Shown: piece after piece, positions 47,683 to 56,003 of the stretch | How the letters are laid out: each line of letters begins with the position of its first letter | How positions within the stretch are numbered: the stretch's first letter is position 1 | Assembly: GCF_041438805.1 (NCBI RefSeq) | Contig: NZ_CP109191.1 | Location: forward strand, 124,001-188,000 | Length of the DNA stretch: 64,000 nucleotides | Direction of reading: 5' to 3' | Source: Streptomyces sp. NBC_01707 | GTDB taxonomy: Bacteria; Actinomycetota; Actinomycetes; Streptomycetales; Streptomycetaceae | Notes under the pieces: model-generated | The model's input: the letters and a program-made list of their open reading frames with translations, nothing else | Told to the model about the DNA's origin: nothing | Database searches by the model: none | Position numbers and translations under genes: made by a program

Positions 47683-47988
47683 ATGACCAGGCTCCCCATC
47701 GACGCACCGTACGACGCCTATGACGATGCCCCCGAGGACGGCAACGTCATGGGCCATCCCCTCTCGGGGGTTTTCGCCGTCGACCTGACCGATGCGGTCG
47801 CCACCTGCACCGGCTGCGGCTGCGCGGAACCCGTCGCCGGGCTGCGCGTCTAGGGCCGCGGGCCCGGGTTGATCGCCCGTTGCCCTGACTGCGTCCACGT
47901 CGTGCTCCGGCTGGTCCGCGGCCCCGGCACCGCCTGGCTAAATCTGCGCGGAACTGTCAGCCTGCGCATCCCGCTCAGTGGCAGCTGA
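47683..47988 (+). pseudogene. DUF6510 gene interrupted by an in-frame TAG
   Basis: From ATG 47683, GNVMGHPLSGVFAVDLTDAV then ATCTGCGCAEPVAGLRV follow the first half of DUF6510, with a CxxC pair. A TAG at 47851-47853 ends the frame, but the same frame continues as GPGLIARCPDCVHVVLRLVR and LNLRGTVSLRIPL to TGA 47986-47988, which is the normal second half with the other CxxC pair. A single nonsense change therefore splits an otherwise good 101-codon gene. It starts directly after the reductase stop and completes the three-gene operon. Confidence 0.75.
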
Positions 47989-48101
47989 GCGAACCACGAG
48001 CGACAACCGAGTAAGGAACTTTGCAACGACGAGCTCAACATGGCAGTCATACGCAGCCATGCAGCTGGGGGAGCCCCCGGCGTTATTCGGAGGACAATAG
48101 T

Positions 48102-48305
48102 ATGGCCAGTGGCACCGTGAAGTGGTTTAACCGTGACAAGGGCTTCGGCTTCATCGAGCAGGAAGGTGGCGGCCCGGACGTCTTCGCCCACTACTCCAAT
48201 ATCTCCGGCGGGGGCTTCCGCGAACTGGTCGAGGGCGAGCACGTCACGTTCGACGTCACCCAGGGCCAGAAGGGCCCTCAGGCCGAGAATATCGTCCACG
48301 GCTGA
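48102..48305 (+). CDS. Cold-shock protein
   Basis: A 67-residue CspA-family RNA/DNA chaperone. The RNP motifs are KGFGFIEQE and DVFAHYSNI, starting from [14 protein letters not shown]. Length and sequence are canonical for Streptomyces Csp proteins (such as SC 7.0). ATG 48102 has CGGAGG 9 bases upstream. Two strong hairpins follow the stop, so the gene is monocistronic. Confidence 0.95.
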   Translation: MASGTVKWFNRDKGFGFIEQEGGGPDVFAHYSNISGGGFRELVEGEHVTFDVTQGQKGPQAENIVHG

Positions 48306-48324
48306 AACGAATAGTCAGTCCATG

Positions 48325-48347
48325 GACGCCCGAAGCCTTCGGGCGTC
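48325..48347 (+). terminator. Hairpin terminator after the cold-shock gene
   Basis: GACGCCCGAAG and CTTCGGGCGTC form a perfect inverted repeat starting 20 bases after the stop. Confidence 0.75.
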
Positions 48348-48370
48348 TCGGGCTGAATCCACTCGCGTAA

Positions 48371-48395
48371 GAGGGCCCGTCACAGCCGGGCCCTC
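48371..48395. terminator. Second hairpin terminator
   Basis: GAGGGCCCG (48371-48379) pairs with CGGGCCCTC (48387-48395) around a 7-base loop, followed by TTC. Confidence 0.65.
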
Positions 48396-48911
48396 TTCAC
48401 TGCTCTGCCGCTACGCTCCCCGTCCTGAAGGCATCCGCAGTGACGTGGTCTGCCCGCCCCACCAGAGCGTGACGCTGTTGGTCTATTAGAGGCCTGCGTC
48501 CGCCCCCTCGAAGATGAGCTCGGCTGTCGGTCCGGCGGACCTGCTCACCTTCTACGACGGCATCGTCGAGGTCACCTGGGCAGGCATCGGAAACGGCTAC
48601 TTCCTCGACCGGGCAAGTGACGTTTTTCTACGGCTCCAAGCTCAGGCGCTGCCGGCACGGCCCAGAAGGTGGCAATGGGCTCGAACGTCGGCGGCGTCTT
48701 CTGCGTCGTGGGCTCTGATGGATCGGTTCATTGGCGGGACAGCGTCGCGGGACGCATGGGAGCACGACAAGGTAGCGCAACTGAACGAGCGCAGCAGCAT
48801 GTTCATCAATGATGGCGCCTATGTTCTATCTAAACCTCAGACGAACTGGAAATATGGCCATATCTTACGTCTTTTCCGTTCATGGGCGAGACGGGTAATA
48901 AAGGAAAACGA
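48396..48911. other. Stretch without a confident gene
   Basis: An open frame at 48514-48915 has no recognised motif. The right end is AT-rich and should hold the promoter of the secreted protein gene. Confidence 0.4.
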
Positions 48912-49283
48912 ATGAAGTTCATGAAGTCTCTGTCCAGTGTCGCCGCTATAGCAGCCCTTACGGGTGGAGTAACAATCGTCAACGTGGGCACCGCCAATGC
49001 GGCGTCCACGGTTACCGTGTGCATGGATGTCAACTTCGTCAATTGTAAGAATTACCCGACAATGGTCGCAACTCTCCGGGAGCTCGGTGCGGCTAATGAC
49101 AAGATTTCTTCGATTGCCGCGGTTCCGGTCCGGATGTGCTTCTATGACGACGCTAGCTTCCAGGGTAATTACATGGTGCTGCCTGCTGGCGGCTCTGTGT
49201 CAGACCTCCGCAGCGTAAAGTACATCTGGGATGGGAAGGTCCAGGACACGAACGACAAGATCTCCTCCTGGAGGCCCTGCTGA
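48912..49283 (+). CDS. Secreted beta/gamma-crystallin-like protein (peptidase inhibitor I36 type)
   Basis: A 123-residue protein with a Sec signal peptide (MKFMKSLSSVAAIAALTGGV, cleavage after ANA). The mature part has CMDVNFVNCKNY, then MCFYDDASFQGNYMVLPAGG and NDKISSWRPC, the Y/F-x-x-x-x-F-x-G pattern of crystallin-type Greek keys that also defines the I36 (SMPI) family. Four cysteines can make two disulfides. ATG 48912 follows AAGGAAAA. AT-rich codons suggest acquisition. It may inhibit a protease, but this is inferred from family. Confidence 0.8.
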   Translation: MKFMKSLSSVAAIAALTGGVTIVNVGTANAASTVTVCMDVNFVNCKNYPTMVATLRELGAANDKISSIAAVPVRMCFYDDASFQGNYMVLPAGGSVSDLRSVKYIWDGKVQDTNDKISSWRPC

Positions 49284-49468
49284 ACCTCTTTAAGAACTCT
49301 CTGAGGCTGTACTCAAGTTGATTCTAAGGGCTGTCCCGTATAAGGAGTGAGCTGGGCGTTTACCTGACGGTACGGTCGTTGGGTGGAGTCGATGAGGGTG
49401 AGCGAGTGCCCGTTGCACGGGGCCGATGTGCGTCCTGATTACCTGGTCGGGAGGCGTCTTGAATAAGT

Positions 49469-49815
49469 GGTGGCTTCGTGGCATCTGTACGGCACGGAGG
49501 TTCCCTCCGACCCGCTGGACGTGTGGCTGATCGACGGCGAGGCAGTCGCCACGCACATCACGACCGGTTCGAACTGGTGCCTGATCGTGGAGACGTCGGC
49601 CCCTCACGGGATACGACATGGCGGAGTCAGGTCGCATCGAGGTGGCGTCGATCAGCGGCGAGACCCCGTTCGCGGACCATCTGGGCAAGACGGTACTGGC
49701 AGTCAGCGAAGTGGGTGCCCCGGACAACGAGCGGCTCGCACTAGAGATCGCCTTCGACTCTGGCCGTGTCCGGTGCGAGACCTGGTCCGGAGCGCTCCGC
49801 CTGCCCAGCACGTGA
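49469..49815 (+). pseudogene. Passenger gene of IS copy 1, frameshifted, unknown family
   Basis: The first part reads VPSDPLDVWLIDGEAVATHI and TTGSNWCLIVETSAPHG; one extra G in a GGG run near 49607 shifts the frame, and the second part continues as YDMAESGRIEVASISGETPF, ADHLGKTVLAV and RVRCETWSGALRLPST. Joined, these make a plausible small beta-rich protein of about 115 residues, resembling the compact immunity-type proteins encoded in actinobacteria, though I cannot name a family. It lies upstream of, and in the same direction as, the transposase. Confidence 0.5.
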
Positions 49816-49936
49816 TCAGCACACCAGCCGCGGCTGGAACCGTGTGAGGCTCCCGCCGTGGTTGGTGTGATCACGGCGCCGTAGCCGCCCTGGATAGGCC
49901 CCGTTCACCGGGCTGAGCCCCCGCTGCTTTGGCACG

Positions 49937-50628
49937 TTGGTGACACAGTTGCGGCGTGAAGGGGCTGACTTGGTCCGCAGAGGCCGACCGTGGAGCCTGC
50001 CGCTGGAGGACCGGGTACTGCTGGGCACGGCCCACTGGCGTACCAACTTGACGCTGCGGCAGCTCGCACCACTGTTCGACGTCTCGAAGTCCGCGGATGA
50101 CCGGCTCATCAGCCACCTCGGTCCCCTGCTCGCGCTCAAACCCCGCAGACGGTTCCGCAAGGACACCGTGCTCATCGTGGACGGAACCCTGGTCTTCACC
50201 CGCGACCACACGGTGGCCGAGCAGTCGTAGAACTACCGCTACTCCACCAATCACCAGGTTGTCATCGACGCCGACACCCGGCTTGTCGTCATGGTCGGCC
50301 GGCCGTGCCCGGCAACCGCAATGGCTGCAAGGCGTGGGCACTGTCCGGAGCCAAGGGCACCGTCGGCCGCACCACCGTGATCGCTGACGGCGGCTACCGG
50401 GGCACCGGCCTGGTTACCCCGCACCGCCGCGATCGCGGGCAGAGCGAACTGCAGGCCTGGAAGGAAGAGCACAACACTTCCCACCGCCAGGTCCGCGCCC
50501 GTGTCGAGCACGCCTCCGCCCGCATGAAGACCTGGAAGATCCTCCGCGACTGCCGCTTGCAGGGCGACGGCATACACCACGCGATGAGTGGAATCGCCCG
50601 CCTGCACAACCGTGCCCTCGGCCGATAG
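49937..50628 (+). pseudogene. IS5-type (DDE_Tnp_4) transposase, copy 1
   Basis: LRREGADLVRRGRPWSLPLE, LAPLFDVSKSADDRLISHLG and VLIVDGTLVFTRDHTVAEQS are followed by TAG where the sister copy has Lys (AEQSKNYRYS). After NYRYSTNHQVVIDADTRLVV a frameshift leads to NRNGCKAWALSGAKGTVGRT, IADGGYRGTG (second Asp) and VRARVEHASARMK (Glu). All catalytic residues can be found, but two lesions block translation. Confidence 0.85.
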
Positions 50629-50799
50629 ACGAGCACAGCAGGCAGCAGCCGATCACGGCCACACTGACTCGAAGATCTTTACGGGACAAGCCTAGGCGAC
50701 GTCTCCACAGTGAGAGGGACTGACGCGACTCAGGCCGGTAGCTATCAGCGCGTTAGAGGTACTTGGTTAGACACGCGCGTGTAGTGCCTCGGCATATCA

Positions 50800-50940
50800 G
50801 GTACGGGACTGAACTGGGGACTGAACTGTCTCCGCAGGGGTGGCAGAGCAACGGGACTACGGGACTGGCGGCCCCCGCCTGCTCGTCCTGCCCTGCTGAG
50901 CTACGCTCTGCTGGTCAATTCCGAAATCTTAGTCCCGTCA
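50800..50940. repeat. GGGACT boxes upstream of the second prim-pol gene
   Basis: GGGACT occurs at 50805, 50817, 50853 and 50861 on the + strand, and its complement AGTCCC at 50931. The first two are embedded in GGGACTGAACTG repeats. The arrangement recalls the GGGAC pairs before the first replication module at 24551-25050 but is not identical in spacing (12 and 8 instead of 9). Confidence 0.55.
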
Positions 50941-51011
50941 GACCTATAGATCCGTCGACGGCGGGCCTGAAGGAATACAGACTTCAAGCACGGACGCACG
51001 AGGACGATTCA

Positions 51012-52088
51012 TTGGCCAGCCCGCCCGCGATGCAGGACGCGACCCCCCGCGGGAGCGGGACGGGTCGTGCTGTCGCCCTCTGGTGCGCCAAACAGGGCTG
51101 GCCGGTCCACCCGCTTGCTCCTGGTTACAAGGTCCCGCCGGCCAACTGCCAAACCTGCAGGGGACAGGGGCACTCCATCACTTCCTGTGAGTGCCGTGAT
51201 TTGGGTCGTTGGTGTCACGGATTCCACGCTGCCACGACAATCCCTGCTCATATCGACGAGTGGTGGCGAGAGGAACCCCGTTTCGGTGTCGGAGTCTCAT
51301 GCGGGCCCGCCAACCTGATAGTGCTGGACGTCGACGCACACGCGTCTCAGGTCCCCGACCGCTCCCGCCTCTTGCCCGGCATTCCGATCGGCCCGGACGT
51401 CAACCTTGCCGGTCTGGCCACCGGCTTCGACACGTTGGCTCTCCTGGCTGCCCTACGAAGCCAGCCGGATCCCACCACGCAGGACACCACGCTGCGCGTG
51501 CAGACCCCGTCAGGGGGACTGCACATCTGGTATCGCAATCCCGCCCCCGAGATCCGATACCGGTCTTCAACCGGCTCAAGTCTCAAGAGGGCCCTGGCCT
51601 GGCAGGTCGACATCCGCGCAGACAACGGATACATCGTCGCCCCACAAACCCGAACTCTGGCTGGGACGTACCGCCGGATCGGCGCATGCCGCTACCCCGC
51701 CCCGTTGCCGGACTGGATCGCAACGGAACTCGTCCGCACCGGCCACGTTCCTACGACCCAGCCCACAGCAGCCCACCCGCCCAAGCCTCCACGACAGCGT
51801 CGAGCCCCGAAAGCCGCAGAGCGCATGATGCAGCCACTTCTCGATGCCGTATCCGCTTGCGTCGCGATCCCACAGGGCGCGAGCTTTACGGAGAAGCTCA
51901 ACCGCGCTGCCTACACCGCGGGTGGCCTGATCCAGGGTGGCCACCTCACCGAACCCGAAGCACGAACTCTTCTGCTGGATGCAGCGCGCACGGCCCGCCC
52001 GCACCAAGAACATCGCAACACCACGATCATCGAGTCCGCTCTGTCCGCGGGCGCGCAGCGCCCGCTCCATCCCCAGAGACGTTCATGA
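51012..52088 (+). CDS. Bifunctional DNA primase/polymerase (prim-pol, archaeo-eukaryotic primase fold)
   Basis: About 358 residues. AVALWCAKQGWPVHPLAPGY opens the prim-pol N-terminal domain; a Cys cluster (CQTCRGQGHSITSCEC) is followed by WCHGFHAATT and the catalytic LIVLDVDAH (DxD), then VQTPSGGLHIWY and VDIRADNGYIVAPQT. The C-terminal segment is shared with the stump at 25070-25357. It would initiate replication of a plasmid or integrative element. I choose TTG 51012, with GAGG about 9 bases upstream; ATG 51030 is an alternative. The stop overlaps the ATG of the truncated helicase. Confidence 0.85.
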   Translation: MASPPAMQDATPRGSGTGRAVALWCAKQGWPVHPLAPGYKVPPANCQTCRGQGHSITSCECRDLGRWCHGFHAATTIPAHIDEWWREEPRFGVGVSCGPANLIVLDVDAHASQVPDRSRLLPGIPIGPDVNLAGLATGFDTLALLAALRSQPDPTTQDTTLRVQTPSGGLHIWYRNPAPEIRYRSSTGSSLKRALAWQVDIRADNGYIVAPQTRTLAGTYRRIGACRYPAPLPDWIATELVRTGHVPTTQPTAAHPPKPPRQRRAPKAAERMMQPLLDAVSACVAIPQGASFTEKLNRAAYTAGGLIQGGHLTEPEARTLLLDAARTARPHQEHRNTTIIESALSAGAQRPLHPQRRS

Positions 52089-52170
52089 GCTCCGAGTCCG
52101 GCGGCTTCGACGCCGAAGCCGCCGCTACGCAGATCTCCCGGCACAGACAGTGGTTTCGTATTGGGATGGG
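52085..52170 (+). pseudogene. 5' stump of the P4-type helicase gene of the second module
   Basis: MSSESGGFDAEAAATQISRH begins like the intact helicase at 25354 (MSSAETPRFDAAAAAQQ) and has the same 4-base overlap with the prim-pol stop. Homology ends after about 20 residues, where an IS5-type relic is joined. The helicase domain is gone. Confidence 0.65.
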
Positions 52171-52459
52171 CTGGCACCCCGCCTGGCCGGCATCAGTGCG
52201 GGCGTGACCGTCCTCGCTGACGGCGCTCACATCAACACCGTCCTCGTCGTCCCGCACCGCAATCGCGCCGGCCGGGCCCTGCTGCGCGACGAGGAAGCCG
52301 ACAACACCGAGCACCGGAGAGTCCGGGCCCCGCGTCGAGCATGCCTTCGCCGGCATGAAGCAGTACGAGATCCTCCGTGACTGCCGACAGCGCGGAAACG
52401 GTCTCCACCACGCTGTGCAGTCGGTGACTCACATGTACAATCTCGCCCTCGCCGCATGA
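52165..52459 (+). pseudogene. IS5-type transposase relic, C-terminal part
   Basis: GVTVLADGAHINTVLVVPHR (second Asp) and, after a frameshift near 52335, VEHAFAGMKQYEILRDCRQR (Glu) and MYNLALAA align with the C-terminus of the 52718-53509 transposase. It has replaced the body of the helicase gene. Confidence 0.75.
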
Positions 52460-52717
52460 TCACCCCCGCCATGAAACCCGCGCAGGCCTGTCCAGGCAAA
52501 GCCTTCTGCAACACGGGGAAGCTTCACCTGGCCCACTTCTCTCGCAAGCAGTTGAATTCTGCTGGAACCTACGTCGGGTCGGAGTCGAGCCGCGTATATG
52601 CAGCCGTGGACAGTAGCGGTAGCGGGACCGGCTCTACGAAATCGATTGCTAAGGGCCGTCCCGTAAATGATCTCTGAGTGGCCTCGGGCATGGTGGGCTG
52701 CTGTGCGGCGGGATGGT

Positions 52718-53509
52718 CTATGCGGCGAGGGCGAGGTTGTGCATCCGTGCGATGCCGAGCATGGCGTGGTGGACGCCGTCGCCTTTGAGGCGGCAGTCGC
52801 GGAGGATCTTCCAAGTCTTCATGCGGGCGAAGACGTGCTCGACGCGGGCGCGGACCTGCTTGTGAGACTTTTTGTGGGCCTGCTTCCAGTCGGGCAATTC
52901 CTCGCTCTTGCGGCGCCGGTGGGGCATCACGAGCCCGGTCCCCGGATAGCCCCCGTCGGCGATGGCCATGGTCTTGCCGACTGCGGCCTTCGCTCCGGAC
53001 TCCTCCCACGCCTTGCAGTCGTTGCGGTTGCCGGGCAGGGGCCGGCCGACCACCACGACCAGGCGGGTGTCGGCGTCTATGACGACCTGATGGTTGGTGG
53101 AGTACCTGTAGTTCTTCGACTGCTCGGCGACGGTGTGATCGCGGGTGGGCACCAGGGTGCCGTCAACGATCAGCACGGTGTCTTTCGCGAACCGCTTGCG
53201 GGGCTGGAGAGCGAGCATCGGCCCGAGGTGATCGATGATCCGGTCCGCCGTCGACTTGGAAACCCCGAACAGTGGGCCCAGCTGGCGCATGGTCAGGTTC
53301 GTGCGCCAGTAGGCCGCAACCAGCAGGGCCCGGTCCTCAAGCGGCAGACTCCACGGTCGGCCCCTGCGGACCGCATCCGCACCCTCGCGCCGCAGAACCG
53401 TCACCAGCTTCCCGAACTGCCGCGGGCTCAGCCCGGTGAACGGCCTATCCAGGACGGCTCCGAAGCCGTGATTACACCAGGCACGGCGAGATCGTCTCAT
53501 CTTGATCAT
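52718..53509 (-). CDS. IS5-type (DDE_Tnp_4) transposase, copy 2
   Basis: A 263-residue transposase starting MIKMRRSRRAW. The HTH region is MRQLGPLFGVSKSTADRIID; catalytic residues are Asp in IVDGTLVPTRD, Asp in AIADGGYPGTG and Glu in VRARVEHVFARMK. It ends MHNLALAA shortly before the left inverted repeat. No frameshift is needed, unlike the three IS5 elements of the two-frame type in this window. Likely active. A much longer open frame upstream is only read-through opposite the passenger gene. Confidence 0.92.
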   Translation of the reverse strand: MIKMRRSRRAWCNHGFGAVLDRPFTGLSPRQFGKLVTVLRREGADAVRRGRPWSLPLEDRALLVAAYWRTNLTMRQLGPLFGVSKSTADRIIDHLGPMLALQPRKRFAKDTVLIVDGTLVPTRDHTVAEQSKNYRYSTNHQVVIDADTRLVVVVGRPLPGNRNDCKAWEESGAKAAVGKTMAIADGGYPGTGLVMPHRRRKSEELPDWKQAHKKSHKQVRARVEHVFARMKTWKILRDCRLKGDGVHHAMLGIARMHNLALAA

Positions 53510-53584
53510 CGTGCGGGTCCGGTCAGCCCCTGGCGGGACATATCTCGTTCGTCCGGACGGATCCGGCGTGAGAGCCTCGCGCCT

Positions 53585-53998
53585 GTGGCTACTGAAACCG
53601 AGGTGGGAGAGCTGTTGCACCAGCGCGGCTGGCGGACGGCATTCACAGTCGCTGAGAGGGTGAACGCGTGGGCCACCCTGGTGAGCTTCATCGAGCGTGG
53701 CTATGGCGACGACATCTACGAGTACACCAACGACCTGTACTGCCGGAACTGGCTGCACGAGGCGTGGCTCCTGCTGGATGAACACATCGTCCAGCTCTGG
53801 ACCCCGCAGATTAAAGCTCTGGATGACCGGTACAAGGCCGCGACCGTGGACGATGATGGCCAAGCACTTGACCAGTTCCACAGGCTGCCCGGCCCCGACC
53901 TGTGGTGGTGGCGGCGACACCCCCGCATCCTCACCAAAGACCTCGGGCGTTCGCTTCGCTCGGCCGGCGCCGTCGGCACCGACCCGGACACCGCGTGA
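53585..53998 (+). CDS. Passenger protein of IS copy 2, unknown family
   Basis: A 137-residue protein from GTG 53585 (VATETEVGELLHQRGWRTAF). It is rich in Trp and acidic residues (GYGDDIYEYTNDLYCRNWLH, EAWLLLDEHIVQLW, LDDRYKAATVDDDGQALDQF, DLWWWRRHPRILTKDLG) and looks like a compact helical protein. No signal peptide, no family recognised. It is divergent from the transposase with a 75-base gap and ends 18 bases before the right inverted repeat, so it moves with the IS. It differs completely from the passenger of copy 1. Confidence 0.7.
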   Translation: MATETEVGELLHQRGWRTAFTVAERVNAWATLVSFIERGYGDDIYEYTNDLYCRNWLHEAWLLLDEHIVQLWTPQIKALDDRYKAATVDDDGQALDQFHRLPGPDLWWWRRHPRILTKDLGRSLRSAGAVGTDPDTA

Positions 53999-54033
53999 CC
54001 CTCAGCCTCCTGGGATTACGGGACAGCCCTTAG

Positions 54034-54922
54034 GGGGCTCCTGTGGGGGTCACGAGGAATGTAGGAGGCCCCTCGCAGGCCTGATGAGTCTGGGAACTTC
54101 TGATCAGGTGGCTGCCTTCGGCTGTCTGACCATTTCGAGTCCGCCGCTAGGAGGCTTCGCGCGGACATTCCGGAACGCAGTTGCGGAGCCTCCTGCGAGG
54201 GCCGCGGTGCGCGCCCGGGGCGGAGAACGGTGTCGAAAAGGGGAGCGCGCCGCCGACCGCGTACAACTCACCCGTCTGCCCGTCTGCCAGCGGCTGGCCT
54301 CGGTTGTCCACCCCACTCACCGCACCTGGGGTACCGGAGCGCGGAGCATGCCCGACCAGGACGTCGCCCAGCCGGCCAGCGTGAACTCCCGGGAGACCCA
54401 GGGCAGGGCACGTCTGCAAGAGCGAAGTCGGCACGTAGCCGGGTGCCAGGCAGAGCCGTGAAGTGCCGGGCCACGAGATCGCTCGGCACCGGGCGGCCGA
54501 TGAGCTGCCCCAGACGCGGCCGGGATAGGGAGGACATCGACGCGGGCGTCGTACTCCTCGGGGCTGAACACGGCGGCGGACATCGTCCTGTCGCGTTGTG
54601 CCATGGCTCCCGTGCCCGGCAGGGTACGCAGCGATCCTCCGTTGGCGAACGCCTACCACATTGCGGACAACACGCGCGGGCCGGCCGACGGCCAGCCACG
54701 AAGACCCGACGCGGAGCGGGGCCCACTGTCTGGATTCGCTCAGCCACGGGGAGTCGCCAGGCGGTCGACCGCTACGAACCAGGATCGATGCCAGCCACAC
54801 GGCCCACGACTCGAACCTACTCAGACCGACCGCATCATAGGCCCGGGCGAGCCCGTCTTTCACGCCCCGTTCTTACCAATGCAGATTGGCCGTTGGCGTC
54901 GGAGTGCAGTGCCTTGCTGCAA
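54034..54922 (-). pseudogene. Decayed minus-strand gene(s), family not assigned
   Basis: Readable segments in different minus-strand frames include KDGLARAYDAVGLSRFESWA with VWLASILVRSG (from about 54860), MSAAVFSPEEYDARVDVL (from about 54590), LIGRPVPSDLVARHFTALPG and WVSREFTLAGWATSWSGMLR. They read like pieces of one or two former proteins broken by several frameshifts. I cannot name them. No intact gene exists on either strand in this interval. Confidence 0.35.
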
Positions 54923-54961
54923 ACCCGCGGCACCTTCAGGGGGTGTGAAGGTGCCGCGGGT
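54923..54961. terminator. Very strong hairpin
   Basis: ACCCGCGGCACCTTCA (54923-54938) and TGAAGGTGCCGCGGGT (54946-54961) form a perfect 16-bp stem with a 7-base loop, followed by GTTTCAC. It looks like a bidirectional terminator, although no intact gene now ends here. Confidence 0.7.
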
Positions 54962-55176
54962 GTTTCACAGTAGACTAATATAAGTTGGATGAGTCAATAA
55001 ACCGGCAACAATTCCCGGTGAGCCAGGACTGACGCCATCCCAAAACAGTTTCCAGCGGCAACCAGGCTACTGAGTGACGAAGTGATCGCATAGAACACTG
55101 GTGCCAAAGGTGTGCGTCGGTCGCCCTCGGTCCGAGAGGCGAAATCCATCAGGACCCGCTAACTGATCATTTCAGA

Positions 55177-55850
55177 ATGAGGTTCGTTGGGGGCCTCGGC
55201 AGTCGGTGGTTGTGTGGGCGGGATTGGTCTGCGCCTGCTGATCTTGTACCTGCTGACCTGTGGGAGCACATGGTCCCGCTGTTGCCGGCCCGTCTGTCCG
55301 GGTGCCATCGGTCTCCCGGGCGGTTGCTGACGGATCACCACGATGCGCTGCGGGGGATCGTTTTGCGTGCTGTGCAGGGGTGTGAGTCGACGGGATGCTC
55401 CGGCGGAGCTGGTCGGCTGCGGTGGCGTGAGGGCCTGGCCTCTGCGGGACTGGACCGAGCCTGGCGTCTGGCCGAGTTGTGGGCCGCGGACTTGCCTGAT
55501 CGTCGACCGGCGCAGCCCTCCGTTGACCGTGTCGCTGAACAGCGGAAACCGTCACGGCATCATGCAGTTGATGCCCTTAAGGGATGCGATACCCGGGACC
55601 CGCGGGGGTTCGTTCGTGGCCTGCCGCGTCGACTGTCTGCGGACTGTGGCTACGACTACAATAAGTACAGTCTCCTTTGGGCCCGCGGCATAACCCGGAA
55701 GATCGCCTGTAAAGGCGCCGCCCGCGGTTCCACGCAGGCCAAGACCCGCTGGGTCGTCGAGCGGACCTTCACCTGGCTCGACCAGTCCAAGCGAATGCGG
55801 ATCCGCCGCCAGTTCTTTCGCCTCCAGAGCCAGCTGATTTCGTTTGACTG
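55177..55850 (+). pseudogene. IS5-family transposase relic
   Basis: ADLVPADLWEHMVPLLPARL opens the DUF4096-type N-terminus; ELVGCGGVRAWPLRDWTEPG, LTVSLNSGNRHGIMQLMPL and ADCGYDYNKYS follow in shifting frames, and the end KTRWVVERTFTWLDQSKRMR carries the Glu. The first catalytic Asp region is deleted. Many frameshifts; inactive. Confidence 0.75.
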
Positions 55851-56003
55851 CCCCAGATGGTTACGACAGTCACTGTCGCCGGTTTTCCAAATGCAGGCCC
55901 TGGCATTCTATCGCAAAAGATGCGGGGGCGGTAAAATGTGGGCGCGCATATTAGGGGGAAAGTTGCATGTGTTTGCATTATCGATTTATCGGAGGTTATA
56001 GCG

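Larger units (their letters stand above)
49325..50694 (+). mobile_element. IS5-type element carrying a passenger gene (copy 1, decayed)
   Basis: The left end TAAGGGCTGTCCCGTA (49325-49340) and right end TTACGGGACAAGCCTAG (about 50679-50695) are imperfect inverted repeats, and both match the ends of the copy at 52649-54033. Inside are a passenger gene relic (49469-49815) and a transposase relic (49937-50628), both reading rightwards. The transposase has an in-frame TAG and a frameshift. Confidence 0.7.
52649..54033 (-). mobile_element. IS5-type element carrying a divergent passenger gene (copy 2, intact)
   Basis: CTAAGGGCCGTCCCGTAA (52649-52666) and TTACGGGACAGCCCTTAG (54016-54033) are 18-bp inverted repeats with one mismatch. 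The element of 1385 bp holds an intact transposase on the minus strand and a passenger gene on the plus strand upstream of it. Related copies are at 49325-50694 and, split, at 28200-28396/35765-35940. Confidence 0.85.

Noticed and set aside
48514-48915. 133-codon open frame before the secreted protein gene
   Set aside because: No codon bias or family motif, and it overlaps the start of the clearly coding downstream gene.
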